Origin: Heterobilharzia americana | Lineage: Eukaryota > Platyhelminthes > Trematoda > Strigeidida > Schistosomatidae | Direction: 5' to 3' | Assembly: GCA_944470555.2 (NCBI GenBank) | Contig: OX104127.1 | Coordinates: 112,434,741-112,498,740, forward strand | Length of the DNA: 64,000 nucleotides | In this document: in pieces, positions 1 through 11,152 of the stretch | Layout of the letters: each line of letters begins with the position of its first letter | How positions within the stretch are numbered: position 1 is the first letter of the stretch | The notes under the pieces: model-generated | The model's database searches: none | Told to the model about the DNA's origin: nothing | The model's input: only the letters and a program-made list of their open reading frames with translations | Translations under genes and position numbers: made by a program

Positions 1-19
1 TCAATACAGCACACACATT

Positions 20-340
20 CCGTACACTTCTGGCAACGAACCAAGCAAGAACCTATCACCCAACAAATATAGAGAAGAAAGTGGAGATGGATCGGACAAA
101 CACTGAGAAGGCCGATTGGGGACATCACGCATCAGGCCAGGCCATCGAGTGGAATCCAAATGGGAAACGACGATTTGGGCGTCCGAGGCGAGGGTGACAT
201 GGAGGAGATCATGTGAGGAAGAAATGCAAGCTTGTGGGGAGTCGTGGTGCCAGGTTCAAAAGACTGCAGAGAAGAGAGCGGAATGGCCGGGTCCTGGGTG
301 CGCACTGCTGAAGTTCCCCATACGAAACGACTGAATGGTG
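20..340 (+). pseudogene. 3' end of a non-LTR retrotransposon ORF2 (fragment)
   Basis: This is the decayed C-terminal end of a LINE-type reverse transcriptase polyprotein. Across two frames it reads RRKWRWIGQTLRRP, then WNPNGKRRFGRPR, then TWRRSCEEEMQACGESW. This is the tail found after the RT domain in many animal non-LTR elements (R-K-W-x-W-I-G-x-T-L-R, then W-N-P-x-G-K-R-x-x-G-R-P-R). Frame changes near positions 110-180 show that it is broken. The coding tail ends at the TGA near 332. The element probably begins left of the window. Confidence 0.65.
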
Positions 341-479
341 CTCAAACTAATATTAGTTCGTGATAAATAATACCTTAAAAAGGAATACAAACCACCATAA
401 CTCGAAATGTTGACTTAAAAAATCGGACAATGGCAAATATTTATTTTACGTTTTCAGGTTGGTATTCATCATGAATTAA

Positions 480-660
480 CATCAGTTAGAGGACCATTGG
501 AAAGGTGGGAGCACTGGACAGCTGGTTCGTCCCAGTATAGTACTTCTCAATAGTGCTTACCCAAGACCTCACCAGAGATCGAACCCAGGACCTTAGGGTT
601 CCACGGCCACCACGTTTCCATAGAGCCATTGAGTCGGAATTAAGTGGTCCATATTTCCTA
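480..660 (-). repeat. tRNA-derived SINE-like repeat
   Basis: Read on the minus strand, the segment contains a pol III B-box-like sequence (GGGTTCGATCTC, plus positions 574-586). About 40-60 bases upstream is a tRNA-head-like stretch (ATGGCTCTATGGAAACGTGG). No complete cloverleaf can be drawn, so I call it a SINE head rather than a tRNA gene. It lies directly downstream of the LINE 3' end at 20-340. Confidence 0.45.
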
Positions 661-3222
661 CTTTTGTCAGTTCACGATATACTGCGACCTCCATTTAATG
701 CCGTCGTTGAGTAAGTATTCTTACGCTCGACTCGAATGGTCGACTTTTCATTAGAACACCTCTCGAAGCGAGTCACCAATAAGCACTAGAATTATTGAAT
801 TTTGGGGTTTATTTATTTATTTTGGTGTGGTATGTATGATAAGTCACTAGTATATTTTTAAGGAAAAATAAAGAGAACTGAAAGCTACTTTCATCAACTC
901 CTGACTATAGCATGGGTTTTCAAAAAATTATCTAGAGAAACCTTTAAAAACAACAACGACAAAAAATGATGAAAACTTACCTGAATTTTTCACATCATAT
1001 ACTTCATTCAAAAGTTTCACACTCGTTTGTTTTAATCACTCTATTATGTGCTCTATTCGCATTATACATTCATTAAAAACATTTACAACTTATCACGAGG
1101 TTTTTATCAAATAAGTCGAAAAATAAACATCACGTTGGATGACAATGTGCTACGAAGTGAATAATTTTATCTCAAATGACTTTGTATAAAATTCTAAGTT
1201 CAAACTGCAGGTCTCTCAAAGGGGGAAGGGGACTAATCACAATTACTTGTCCTCCAAAGTTTATCATAAGGCTGGAGTAGTAAGGTTACAAGAAACTCGG
1301 TTTTAAGATACATGTGATGATAATTTGGTTTCTCTGACTGGTTTTAAAATATTCAGCTAGGAACAATGCAACTCTGCAAAGAAATATAGAGGATACCACC
1401 ATTTTTTTCTCACAGTATCTTGATAGAAATGCCAAATGTCAGGTGAGCCTTTTCAGATTATACTTCAGTACTTGGTTCCGTCTCAAAGCCTCTCCTGTTA
1501 AACAAGCTAGTCGGGGCCACATAGTGAGTCCTGGATTATTAAGTGACTCCATTCCTATTTCTCTGAAAGGAAGTGATATACTGTCCACAGAGGGAAGCGC
1601 TCCGCCTCATAACTTACTGAGGCTGGTGTTCCCAAGGCACCGTTCTTTTCACATTTCCTTCTATATGACTTGTCACCTTCAACCGGTATCAATTTTTCAG
1701 ACTGTGCTGATGACCTGACAACTCCTATACCCCTCACCTCTTCATTGGATTGTTCTTGACTAGATGATTTCTTATCGATTATTGAACGATGTTTCTCCAT
1801 GAATGGCCTTGTACTTGGTTCTTCAACATGTCAAAATATCACTTAGTTTCAGAAATAAAAATAAGCTGTACAAACTGCTTAGGTTTCATGATTCTAGAGA
1901 CATTGGCGGTTGTACTGGAGAATGCTACGAGCGTGATTTATCTTGGTGTGTGTGTACGTGTGTTTTATTTCGAATCTTTCCCGGCCCTACCATAGTCTTA
2001 ATAATTTCCCAAAGCCATTTGAGTGAACAAAGAATATTCTTTTCCATAACTTCTTCAGGTCCTACAGTTATGTATATATTGAAGAATTATACATCAACAA
2101 TATCGAGATATCGCTTATCAGCCTGTCAATAATATACAGTTGAGAAAGTCATTTTGGAAAAGTCCTGTGTAAAAGTTAATGATAGAATCAATCATTGCGG
2201 CAACTTGACTCAAAATAATTGATTATCTAAACGATTACACGGTGTAGGTAATCCTATAAGGTGATAGTTTAGTAAAACAACAGGAAGGTATTTATGAGTG
2301 CTGGATGAAATTAACTAAGAGGGATAATTTGAGGAATAATAGCTTGAGAGAATGTTACTCATACTGAGGAACAAAATAGATTAACAGAATGTAATCAAAT
2401 TATTTCAGATTATTGGGGTATCTACAATATGGAATTAGATCATCTGGGATAGGATGCTAGTGAATTTGTGCGTCCCGAATAGGGCTACGGTAGTTGTAGC
2501 AGCAACATTTCCCTCTTTCGAACACATAATCAGGATCAAACAACCCAAGTTGTTCACTAAAATGCCTAAAATAATCTACTGCCTAACTAACCATATTAGG
2601 AAGCTGAAAGTATCTGATTTAACTCAGCCTCTTTTTTGCGTTTTGTAAACTCTTGAATTTTACCTATTCTCCCCTACTATTCCCCTTTATTCTTTCCTGG
2701 GTTGTTGAAAAAAGACTACGCTGTATTGCGTAGGACTTTGAAGACTGTTTGCAGAACTAGTGGTGTACCTCTAGCCCTTCAAACTGACACTGTTTTGAGT
2801 GAAAAAAAATTATCTCATGTAAACAGCTGAAAAGAGTTATTTTATCAGACGACCAGCATCTCCTTCACTCAAAGCTCTCTACGTATCAGTCCTTAGGCAA
2901 GACCAGACACAATTACATAAGAATATGAACGTACAACTAAATATAAAACCTAACATACCTCGTCTAGTTGGTATCCTGTGCGAGGAAGAAAGTGTTAGAA
3001 ACGAACTCATTAATCAATTTTTTAAACCAGATAATTAAAGACTATGCATTCCGAGCCTAATTGTCAATGCGAGCATATATACATGACGATATCAGTATAT
3101 GTTGAAAATTTTGTACAGTATTCCCGAAATATCTATCAGAATAAGTTTACTATTATTATTACTGAAAAAAAATTATGTTAACCAAGCTATTAAAACATCA
3201 TATAAATGTTAACGGAACTCAC
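661..3222. other. AT-rich sequence without a recognised gene
   Basis: Only short ORFs without recognisable motifs are present on either strand. The stretch is downstream of the last visible kinesin exon on the minus strand, so it is probably intron of that gene. I looked for the expected next motor exon (an EGVSINKSL-type motif) and did not find it. Confidence 0.5.
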
Positions 3223-3336
3223 AATAAATCGCCCACCAAGTGTGGATGTAGATGTCTGACGTTCACTGCCAGCGAGATCAACAATGGTAATTTGACTATT
3301 ATATACATTGTCAACATCTCCCAATGAATATTTCAT
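3223..3336 (-). CDS. Kinesin-3 family motor (KIF14-like), exon with switch II
   Basis: This 114-bp exon (38 codons, phase 0 at both ends) encodes MKYSLGDVDNVYNSQ, then ITIVDLAGSERQTS. It holds the kinesin switch II motif DLAGSE, which couples ATP hydrolysis to microtubule binding. The acceptor is a TCTACAG just upstream on the minus strand and the donor is GTGAGT at 3222-3217. It joins in frame to the exon ending at 10346. The end, GGRFI, matches the position of G-D-R-L-K in KIF14-type kinesins, so the next exon should begin with E-G-V-S-I-N; it is not seen in the remaining 3.2 kb. Motor activity is inferred from the family. Confidence 0.85.
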
Positions 3337-3599
3337 CTGTAGAAGTTGGAATCAAATATATAAGAAAACAATCATATACAGCATTGTTACACTTTCAGGG
3401 TAAAAAAAGTTCATAATTCTAATGACAGAGAGACAGGATCGACGTAGAACCCCACACACAAGTGGATTCGTTCAATGTCATACTTCACAGAATTACATAA
3501 AGAAAGGTAAATAGAATCAGTGATATCGAAGTGAAAATAGTTATGTGAGAGAATAAAGAATTTGAAGATAAAGTTTACTGTGAATATTGAAGTTTCAGA

Positions 3600-6256
3600 A
3601 GATATCAAAGAGTTAATACATCTGCCACATTGTGACCGATTTTCAGCCACCAAGAGGCCTCAACTGCTGATTCTTTTGGTTTCCTGGACCCCAGCCAGAT
3701 AGTCTATACCTCCCCACATGACTCAGACCAACAGTCAGAGACTTCATGGACTGATCCCACGTTTTAGTATGGCCATCCTGAGCCTTATTCAAACTTCTGC
3801 TAGCATCATATATTGAGAGAGGCAGTGGCTAGGCATCCAATACACACCTCCAAGTCACCTCAGTTACTAGAGGTTTACAACCTCATCAACTAACTTGCCT
3901 TTGTTGTCTCGTGTCCTTCGCCTGACCTCAGCATTGTTCATACTGTGATTTCACCAAACCCGAACAATGCTACGAAGACACCTATGTTCAAAAACTTGTA
4001 ACCACTTCACACCTACTTTTAACGGCCATATTTTATAGCCGAATAACAGGACAGAACGTACTGCAGAGCAGCATCTTCATACTTCAAAAGGCCGGTGCCA
4101 GAGATGACGCACGTTGTCAAACTCCAAACCAGCCTTCTGCATCTCAGCTAAGATTTTTTCAGAAACACACCCGTTCATGCTGATGCAACTCCTCAGGGGA
4201 GAGAGATGATCGATGCATTCCCCAACTTCACTCCCTATCATTAAACTGGGAGTAGTTGCAGACCAGCTATGGACCATCAATTTACATTTGACAGGTGCAA
4301 AACGCATGCCAAACATACTCAGATTTCTCAGTCGTCAGGAGACCTGCGTTTCGTCAGCGTCTTCACCCAACAGGACAATATCATCTGCATACTCCAAGTC
4401 AGTCAGATAGCCTCCAATGGGAAGATTAATTCCTGTGAAGTAAGACGTACCTTAGGTTATGTCCATTAGTAGGTCGATGACGAAGTTAAATAGGAACGAC
4501 GATAGTGAGCACTCCTGGTGGACACCACTAGTTGTAGTCAATTCAGATGAAAACTCTACAAACCACCATACAGCTGCGTGAGTTCGAATGAAGGGCTTTG
4601 ATTGGCGTTATATATTTTCTCGGTACTCCTTTCATAGTCAGATACTGCTACAATACCTCACGGTTGACTGAGTCAAATGCCATCTTCGGGTCAACAAATA
4701 TGACATGTATCGGCCATCGGTAAAATATCTTGTGTTCCACAACCTGTCAGAGGGTGAAGACATTGTCGATGTACTGATATGAGCTGTGGCAACTCGGGCC
4801 GTCACGCTGTAATGCCTGATCCCATGTTGATTTGGACGAGTGGATGGACATAGTGGATGCACCCTCGACCAGGTCGGAAACCAGCCTGGTTTCCATAACT
4901 TTGCCTTTCTCGAGCTCCAGTTAGGCGTTGCATAACTATGGGACCTAGGATCACGGACACAATATTAGTCAAACTAATTCCCCTATAGCTGTCACATAAA
5001 TTCTCACTTTTCTTATACACTGGGATGACCAAGGAATTACACCAAGCTGACCACACCACCTCTGATCCCCATACACCACCTAGTACCTCCGTCACCTTAA
5101 TTAGTAATTTCTTGCCTCCATTCATGAAAACTTCAGGTGGCAAACTGTCAGCTTCTTCTGTTTTGCATCGTTTAAGGTTTGATACAGCTTTCTCAACTTC
5201 AAGGAGAGTTGGAGGACTAACATCTGCATCCCATTTAGGTTCAGGCTCGATGTTAGGTGTTTCTGAGGGATCAGATCAACTGTGCTTCGAAGTGCTTTGC
5301 CAAACGTTCTGGCTGCCTGTTCTAAGTGGTTATCAACGTCCCATCTTTTTTTATGGTTTCACCAACCACCATCTTCTTCTGGCCGGTGTCCTTAATAGAC
5401 CTGAATAATTGGCGGGTGCTATCTAAAGCTGATGCCTTCTCCATTTCTCTTGCTCTCGCCGCTCACCACTGCTCACGATTGATACGAAGACTCCTCGTCA
5501 ATTTGTTTGAGTTGCTTACGCTCGTAGTCACAGCCAGTTGGACTTGGTCTTCTTGCATCAATCAGTTCGGTTGACATTGCGGAAAGCTAATGACCTTTGC
5601 TAACCTTCTGATGTAGTTTTCCAACCCTCTTTACCACTGTTTCTACAGTAGACTTAATATCACGCCAGTTTTCCTCAGAATGAGCATTGCTGTCATGTTT
5701 AGACAAATGCTTAGCTATCTCTTCCCTTAATGTGTGCTTGACGTTTTCATCTTCAAATCGACTATAGACAGGTTTTACAATCACCTGATTCATGCGACCA
5801 GTAAAGTCCGGACACACCAGCCCGTGCTAACGCATGATCGGGGACTAGAAAAGCACTCCAGAAAGAGTGGCAATCTTTTACCAACCCTCTTCGATGGTGG
5901 TTTATAGCAATATTTTCCATCTATGTCCATCGTTGGTTTTAGGTTGGCGAACGCAATGTGAAACTATCTCTCCTCATGCTTAAAGTTAGTGGTGGCCAGA
6001 AACAGGTGATTGTCAGGATAGAGTTCCAACAGATGACTACTGTTGTCGGTTCGTTAGCTTTGGGGATTCCGTAGATACCTCTTGGTCGCCTTTCCGACTG
6101 GTTCAGCTGCCCTACTTCAGCGTTAAAGTCACCTGATGTTATGACTGCATCTGAACGTTTTGCTTTCTGTAACAAAGTTGACAGCCTCTCATAGAATTCA
6201 TCCTTTACATCACCTGAACTACAGTCAATGGGTACATAGAAATTACGAGTATGCAT
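3600..6256 (-). pseudogene. RTE-like non-LTR retrotransposon (EN-RT), 5'-truncated and decayed
   Basis: Read on the minus strand, this holds, in order: an AP-type endonuclease remnant (SGDFNAEVG near 6111-6138); an EN-RT linker (5817-5587); RT fingers and palm (PPEVFMNGGKKLLIKVTEVLGG, YKKSENLCDSYRGISLTNIV, NQAGFRPGRGCI at 5143-4860); the catalytic palm motif EYADDIVLLGEDADE (YADD codons at plus 4380-4391); and the thumb and C-terminal region down to about 3600. The YADD box is intact, but frameshifts and stops are scattered throughout. It starts abruptly at 6256 inside the endonuclease, typical of 5' truncation. It sits in the kinesin intron between exons 10346 and 3336, on the same strand as the gene. 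The clade is RTE-like by motif style. Confidence 0.85.
4772..4859 (+). mobile_element. Solo 88-bp RTE 3'-tail insertion inside the RTE reverse transcriptase
   Basis: The minus-strand RT reading is interrupted between GRGCI and DNVFTL. Removing these 88 bases, with one copy of the flanking GATG (4768-4771 and 4856-4859), restores the frame exactly. The insert begins with a motif (TACTGATATGAG..TGGCAACTCGG) that also forms the 3' end of the RTE copies at 55508 and 8480. It is therefore best read as a severely 5'-truncated insertion of an RTE 3' tail in the opposite orientation. The TGGATGGA-like end fits a short repeat tail. Confidence 0.7.
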
Positions 6257-6355
6257 CGCCTAATTACTTTACTATAAGTGTATAACCTGGGAACTGCGGT
6301 AAAATGCAATTCAATTTTAGATTTCATTTTAGTTTGTTTCTTAGAAATGTCATAC

Positions 6356-6512
6356 AGTGAGTGACACAGCATCATTTACTGGATAACGTTTCAAACATAA
6401 TTTATTGTTCACTTGCATACCATGTCTATCTATGATATGAATATGGACAATAAATTATGTCCGAAACGTTATTCAGTAAATGATACTATTTTATTGTGAC
6501 ACTCTTAATAAA
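6356..6512. repeat. Imperfect inverted repeat (foldback) at the edge of a Penelope-like fragment
   Basis: The left arm at about 6358-6412 (core GGATAACGTTTC..ACATAATTTATTGT) is the near-perfect reverse complement of the right arm at about 6446-6512 (ACAATAAATTATGT..GAAACGTTAT, ending GTGACACTC). About 30 bases separate the arms. It directly precedes the Penelope-like ORF remnant, and a third diverged copy follows that remnant at 7087-7128. Penelope elements are known to carry direct or inverted terminal repeats. Confidence 0.75.
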
Positions 6513-7030
6513 TAGACTAAAATGGAATTACAATCGACCACATTGCCCAAGTTTTATTCCATATTCCACATTAGAAACCTTGCGTAGGTTTTTCACGAAG
6601 GCTGGAATTAGGGTGGGAAATAAACCTACAAACTCGTTCAAAGATAAGCTTTGTCACCAATTAAGCAAAATAATCTAATCTATCAAATCTCATACAATGA
6701 CTCCCAAGTCAAGTTCATAGGTCAAACTAGCCGGTCGTGGTCAGTTAGATTACGGGAACATAGGAACTTAGCCAAATACAGGATGATAGACCTAAGATCA
6801 ATAATCTAGAAAAGACTGCGCTATAGAAGTGCAAGCAATAACACACAACCACACAATAGAGTGGGGAAAAAAGCTGTACTTAAGTCAAATATAATTAGGT
6901 AAGAGAGATCGATTACCGAATCTTTGTTCATGGAATCAATATCCAACACATGTAGTCGGAATGACTCAACACCTATACGAGATACGGAAAATTTTGCTAC
7001 CAATAAAAAAAGAACATGTGGTGACAGAAC
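6500..7030 (+). pseudogene. Penelope-like element: RT C-terminus plus GIY-YIG endonuclease (fragment)
   Basis: The first part (6496-6678) reads SFIPYSTLETLRRFFTKAGI, then VGNKPTNSFKDKLCHQL. This is the region that follows the RT thumb in Penelope-like elements. After a frameshift, a GIY-YIG-type nuclease follows (LIYQISYNDSQVKFIGQTSR from 6675, then SVRLREHRNLAKYRM). The I-Y and F-I-G strands, the R of Q-T-S-R and the R-L-x-E-H helix can all be recognised. The tail to about 7030 keeps ERSITESLFMES. RT palm motifs are absent, so this is a 5'-truncated copy. It lies in the kinesin intron, opposite in orientation to the gene. Confidence 0.8.
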
Positions 7031-7086
7031 TAGGAAAATCGATTTTTGAAACTGGTGTGGTCATATTGATATGATTATGAGCAATA

Positions 7087-7128
7087 ATTTATGCTCTAAG
7101 CATCATCAAGTAAATAATACTGTATCAC
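7087..7128 (-). repeat. Distal copy of the Penelope-flanking repeat
   Basis: On the minus strand this reads GTGATACAGTATTATTTACT. It matches GTGACACAGCATCATTTACT at 6361 with only a few differences, in opposite orientation, and marks the far side of the Penelope-like fragment. Confidence 0.6.
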
Positions 7129-7129
7129 A

Positions 7130-8410
7130 GTATTTTACAAATCAAATAAGCAAAACTAATATCTAATCGCCCAATTTCACCATCTTTCCTACTCCTTGCA
7201 GATCCATTCAGCCGAACAGCACAAAGACAACTGTTGACTGGTATCCAGTCAAGAAGCGCACTTCCGATTCTACAGCTCAGTACCATCCCTACACCAGTGA
7301 GTCTACGAGAGCTAGCCGTTGGAACTCTGGATACTCGTAGGGCGAATTTTGAAGACTCACAAATATGACCAGGTGAGGTCAATCTTATAACCACAATCAA
7401 GTCCCGTACACGTATCTCAGAGACGGCATACATCCATGGCTATAGATTTCCGAGTTTTGGCAAGTGATGCTTGCTGTCCGATTTGGGACGGGTTGGGGTC
7501 TTAGGAGACTAGGGATGAGGTTCCGATGGTTCTGACCGTTATCGAAGGTCTTAGAGTAAGAGGTTGGGGAAGGTGTGAGAGGTTTAATATTAGTATCAAG
7601 AGAAGGAAAAGGAGGACACGAAGTTGAGGAGGATAGTTTATGTTTGATTGAGTCTTGTGTACTACTGGAAGCGTGTGGGCAGTTTACAATTCCCGGCTGC
7701 CCACACCGTCGAAGGTTATTTCTTCTTAAGGTACTTGGAAGAGAAAAATATTCATATAACCGAAAAGCCCATGAGATGTCTGCTTGAGGTCTGTCACACA
7801 CGGTTTTTTGTGGAATGTTGTTTTGAGGTTTAACTATTCGAACGCCAGATAGATTAAATCCATACTGTCGGCACCGGAAGACCGTAGGGCAAGAAGTGTG
7901 CTGTTTTTAGGGCCAACCTTTTCTAACCCCTTCCCTTCCCATTGGGAAGGCAGCATCAGCATGGTACTGTTAGTCATCCAAAGGAAACACCCTACTGCTG
8001 TCACACTTTATCTAGCTAGAACCAATACGACTTCGCCATTAGACCCCATCATAGTGCATTAATTTACACTACGACGGTAACTACTTTTCGTTCTACCACT
8101 ATTCAACAAACCTTTCTGGTATGGTAGGAAACTCTAGGGGAAAAGCGTTCCACCAGCAGAGCTCGCTGGGTCATTGTCATATGTGAGCCTGACCATATCA
8201 AGATAAGAGTTATCAGGTGCTATTTAATGAAATAAGTACGAAGATATACCTTTCATGCCATTTTAAGTCAATGACATATGAAAGACACAGGAATAAGGTG
8301 GAATTGATTCATCTTAAACGTATGATATGACAGTTCCATGAGTTAACTAGACTAATGATAGATATCCTTACTCTTTCAAATGGGAATAACTTCGTAGAGA
8401 ATCCATCATC
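7130..8410. other. Unrecognised intronic sequence
   Basis: A minus-strand ORF of 134 codons (7801-7397) and its neighbour (7433-7125) lack any motif I recognise. The GC-richer stretch at 7860-8060 looks like old repeat sequence, but I cannot assign a family. Confidence 0.4.
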
Positions 8411-8414
8411 ATTA

Positions 8415-8695
8415 ATATCAACATAGGACTAGACATTACTGCGTAACGGTCCGAGTTGCCACACCTCATATCAGTACATTAAGTAAAAAGGCAGTGAAGT
8501 CCAAGATGAAGAAAAGAAAACTCTGTCAAAAGAAATATAAAGTATGAAAAGAGAGAAAGGAAGAATGAGAAAGTGGTGAGATTCAGTATAGCGTCGTTAA
8601 GATGAGGATAATGTGTGTATACATCTGCGCCAGTGACATCGGTTATAAGCCATATCACCTAGTCTCCAACCACTGGTTAGAGAATCCTATATGGA
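8415..8695 (-). repeat. RTE 3'-end fragment (C-terminal codons and 3' UTR)
   Basis: The reverse complement matches the 3' end of the plus-strand RTE copy at 55330-55580 almost throughout. Shared parts are the DMAQNQ-type coding end near 8665, the AT-rich UTR, and the terminal motif TGTACTGATATGAGG..TGGCAACTCGGACCG at 8480-8420. It lies in the kinesin intron. Confidence 0.7.
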
Positions 8696-9261
8696 TAAAT
8701 TATAACAGTGCAGATATCTACGACGAATTACTAGAAAAGTAATGAGATGTGGTTCACAAGTTTATGTACTCAACAAAAATGCTCAGAAGATTGAAAACAT
8801 CTTTAATGTGTTATTTATACACATTTTGTTATACTTCCGCTATATATATCAAAACATTTTGGTTTAGAGAGAAAGATAATCACTCACCCTGCTCATCCTG
8901 ACAATAAAGTGTAGGGTGGGTTAGATTGTCTATCATTAGTAATAAAGTCTGTCTGTAAAGCCACCTCACTCAAAGAACCTGCTTGTTAGCAGCATTTATA
9001 TCTATTACTAAGGTACATGAATGATAATAATGACATTCAGATGCAACGTCCCGAAGATATTTTGTCATGCCGTAGGAGTTGAAGAATCGTCGAAAGATTA
9101 TGTAACTGTGAACTCAATTAACATCTAGTATCAATTGTTCTTAGCTCTTCGTAAGCGACTGAGCCAAATCAAATGTGTAGAAACCTATGATATTGTTTGA
9201 TTGCACAAACCAAGTAGTGAGTGGTCATAAGTTATACCTCTTAAGCGCTTAACCTTTCGCA

Positions 9262-10080
9262 GTCAATGCCAACATGATACCTGGCATTACTGCTTAACGG
9301 CGTAAAATGTCACAAATTACATCAGTACAGTAGAGCACGCTGAGAGTCTAAAAAGGTGATTTTGGTTGTCACGTGGACCACAACCAAGAAGTCTACACTT
9401 GCTGATACAGTTTAGATCGAAAGTCAGAGATTTCATGGAATGATGCTGTTTTAGTCTGACCACCTCTTAATTTTTCCCAACCTGAACCTACTTCAGATAA
9501 CACTGCGCAGTGGGACAAACGCTGACTAGGCGTACGTAACATATGTCCCAGTTGTCTGGGTTGCTGAAAGCTTTCTTATTCCTTCCGCCTAAAACTCAAC
9601 CCTTGGTTTTCACATTACTGATATAATGGCACGATAACAAAAAGCATACACCAACACTTGAAGCTCTTTCATTTCCTTCACCTTCAATGACCATGTTTCG
9701 CAGTCGCATTCTAGAACGGAGCAAAGTGGAGCCTTCAACAAGCAGTCGGATATCCCACCGCAGCCATAAATAATGTAAGTTGGCAAAAGCTAAGTTAGTC
9801 TTTTGTATGAATGCAAAAATCCCTTTGGTCACTGACCCGCCAGGGTGGTCAGACTTCCCAAGTAAAGTGGTCAGCACGCTCTGTCACTTCACTCCCTATT
9901 TGTTAGACGTGGCACCAACGCACAACAGCCCTGGAGCAGCTATCGGTACTTGGATGACGAGAAATACATTCCAAACATTCTCCGATTACCGCTCAAGGTG
10001 TTCAGAAGACTATGCATCTGGTTAGTATCTCCACCCGATGGTAATACGTCATCTGTGTACTCTAAGTCTACTAAGGAGAG
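9262..10080 (-). pseudogene. RTE-like retrotransposon 3' half (RT palm to 3' UTR), decayed
   Basis: On the minus strand the sequence begins at an RT palm box, DLEYTDDVLPSGGDTNQMHS (YADD changed to YTDD), near 10070. It continues with MFGMYFSSSKY, then IFAFIQKTNLAFANLHYLW at 9877-9700, then a C-terminal region with LGHMLRTPSQRL near 9530, and ends in the shared RTE 3' motif at 9333-9262. Several frameshifts and stops make it a pseudogene. It lies in the kinesin intron, on the same strand as the gene. Confidence 0.8.
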
Positions 10081-10345
10081 GGAAATTTTGCCATGAGGAA
10101 CAAAACAGCATAAACCTATAACTTTATTAATGTCTACATTCTATCTCCATTTGCAACTACTAATCACGGTTAGATAATGACGATATTTTTTTTATTAAAT
10201 TTTAATTTATATGGCCTTAAAAGGTGACAGAAAGGATTCTTGATAGTATATGTAAATGAATGTACATTTTGATTTCATGCTCCAAAAAGCAACTGATGGA
10301 TTTCGCTACACCTGTTATATATTTCAAAACATTTATGAAACTTAC

Positions 10346-10540
10346 AGTGGAACGCTTAGTCAGCGATAAAGTAAGTACAGTATGTGATCGACTGCTGTTA
10401 TCATTTAAGGGAGTGGCAGCTACAGTGCGTAAACGATTTCCAAAACCAAGCCATTTAGAAATGTCTAACGCGGAATAAACATTTTCAGATAACAACCCAT
10501 CAATGTAAGGGCCAGTTACTGGATGTTCTCGGATGACAAG
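10346..10540 (-). CDS. Kinesin-3 family motor (KIF14-like), exon with switch I
   Basis: This 195-bp exon (65 codons, phase 0 at both ends) encodes LVIREHPVTGPYIDGL, then DISKWLGFGNRLRTVAAT, then PLNDNSSRSHTVLTLSLTK. NDNSSRSH is switch I (N-x-x-S-S-R-S-H), which senses the ATP gamma phosphate. R-E-H-P-V-x-G-P-Y is typical of kinesin-3 motors, and the W-L-x-x-G-N stretch is KIF14-like. The acceptor is AAATTTCAG at 10541-10549 and the donor is GTAAGT at 10345-10340. It joins in frame to the exon ending at 10941 (400-bp intron) and to the exon starting at 3336 (7.0-kb intron). Confidence 0.93.
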
Positions 10541-10940
10541 CTGAAATTTAAACAATTCAAATGAATAATAACTCCTCAGTGAGGAAGTAAAAGTGCACTC
10601 AATGAAAAACCCAGATAGTGAGTAAATAGCAGAATATCAATATCCATTCTTAAAACAGTCATTATTCGGTTCAAATCTGAAGGTAATACTGTAGCGTTAG
10701 AACACAATTTTGTGTGAAACTTCTAAAAACTAGTTACCTGGAACTTGCGAACTCAAATTACTTGACTAATAGGTGACTGTTTTTATCCTAAACATAAAAA
10801 GGTTCGACTGGCTTTTTAACCATTTTAGTGGACAAATTATTTTGTTCTTATCCACAAACTAGTAACTAATCACTGTCTGTAATACCCTACTATGTAGAAT
10901 AAGAAATTTACAACAATATTTCATTATATATTATTCTTAC

Positions 10941-11028
10941 CCCATTTCCGGTAGGATTTGAACAAAGCAGATCACGTATCCGTTCGTTGTATATTTCATA
11001 GTAACTCATTTTTACACAGAAATTGTTG
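10941..11028 (-). CDS. Kinesin-3 family motor (KIF14-like), exon with SYYEIYNE
   Basis: This 88-bp exon supplies one base to the split codon from the previous exon, then 29 codons: NNFCVKMSYYEIYNERIRDLL, then CSNPTGNG. S-Y-x-E-I-Y-N-E-x-x-x-D-L-L is a core kinesin signature. The donor is GTAAGA at 10940-10935. The acceptor TCTTCCAG lies only 28 bases from the upstream donor. The phases on both sides agree with the neighbouring exons. Confidence 0.9.
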
Positions 11029-11056
11029 CTGGAAGACTAAATGAACATCAGGTTAC
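11029..11056 (-). other. 28-nt intron of the kinesin gene
   Basis: On the minus strand this stretch starts GTAACC and ends TCTTCCAG. Without it the frame runs into a TAA stop; with it removed, the flanking exons join as V-F-N-N-F in phase. Very small introns are known from schistosome genes. The alternative donor at 11074 (GTAGTT) breaks the phase. Confidence 0.75.
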
Positions 11057-11152
11057 AAAACTCTTGTAACTACCGTTCTCTTCTCAATTTCTTCGAATAA
11101 ACCTTCAGCGATTCTTGGGATGATTCCTGGATCATCAGGAGGTCCAGTTATA
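11057..11152 (-). CDS. Kinesin-3 family motor (KIF14-like), exon with DDPGIIPR
   Basis: This 96-bp exon consists of one base completing the serine codon of G-K-T-Y-S, 31 codons (ITGPPDDPGIIPRIAEGLF, then EEIEKRTVVTRV), and two bases of the next codon. The pattern G-x-x-D-D-P-G-I-I-P-R follows the P-loop in kinesin-3 motors. The acceptor is AAATGCAG at 11153-11160. The donor GTAACC begins the 28-nt intron. Confidence 0.9.

Noticed and set aside
7125..7801. Two minus-strand ORFs as a gene
   Set aside because: No conserved motif and no supporting splice sites; probably old repeat sequence.
8415..9333. Terminal motif TACTGATATGAGG as a hammerhead core
   Set aside because: It resembles CTGATGAG but has an extra AT and no GAAA or pairing arms; it is the RTE 3' end.
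11057..11076. Earlier splice donor GTAGTT at 11074 for the kinesin exon
   Set aside because: It leaves phase 0, and the next exon would then read into a TGA; the donor at 11056 fits the phase.
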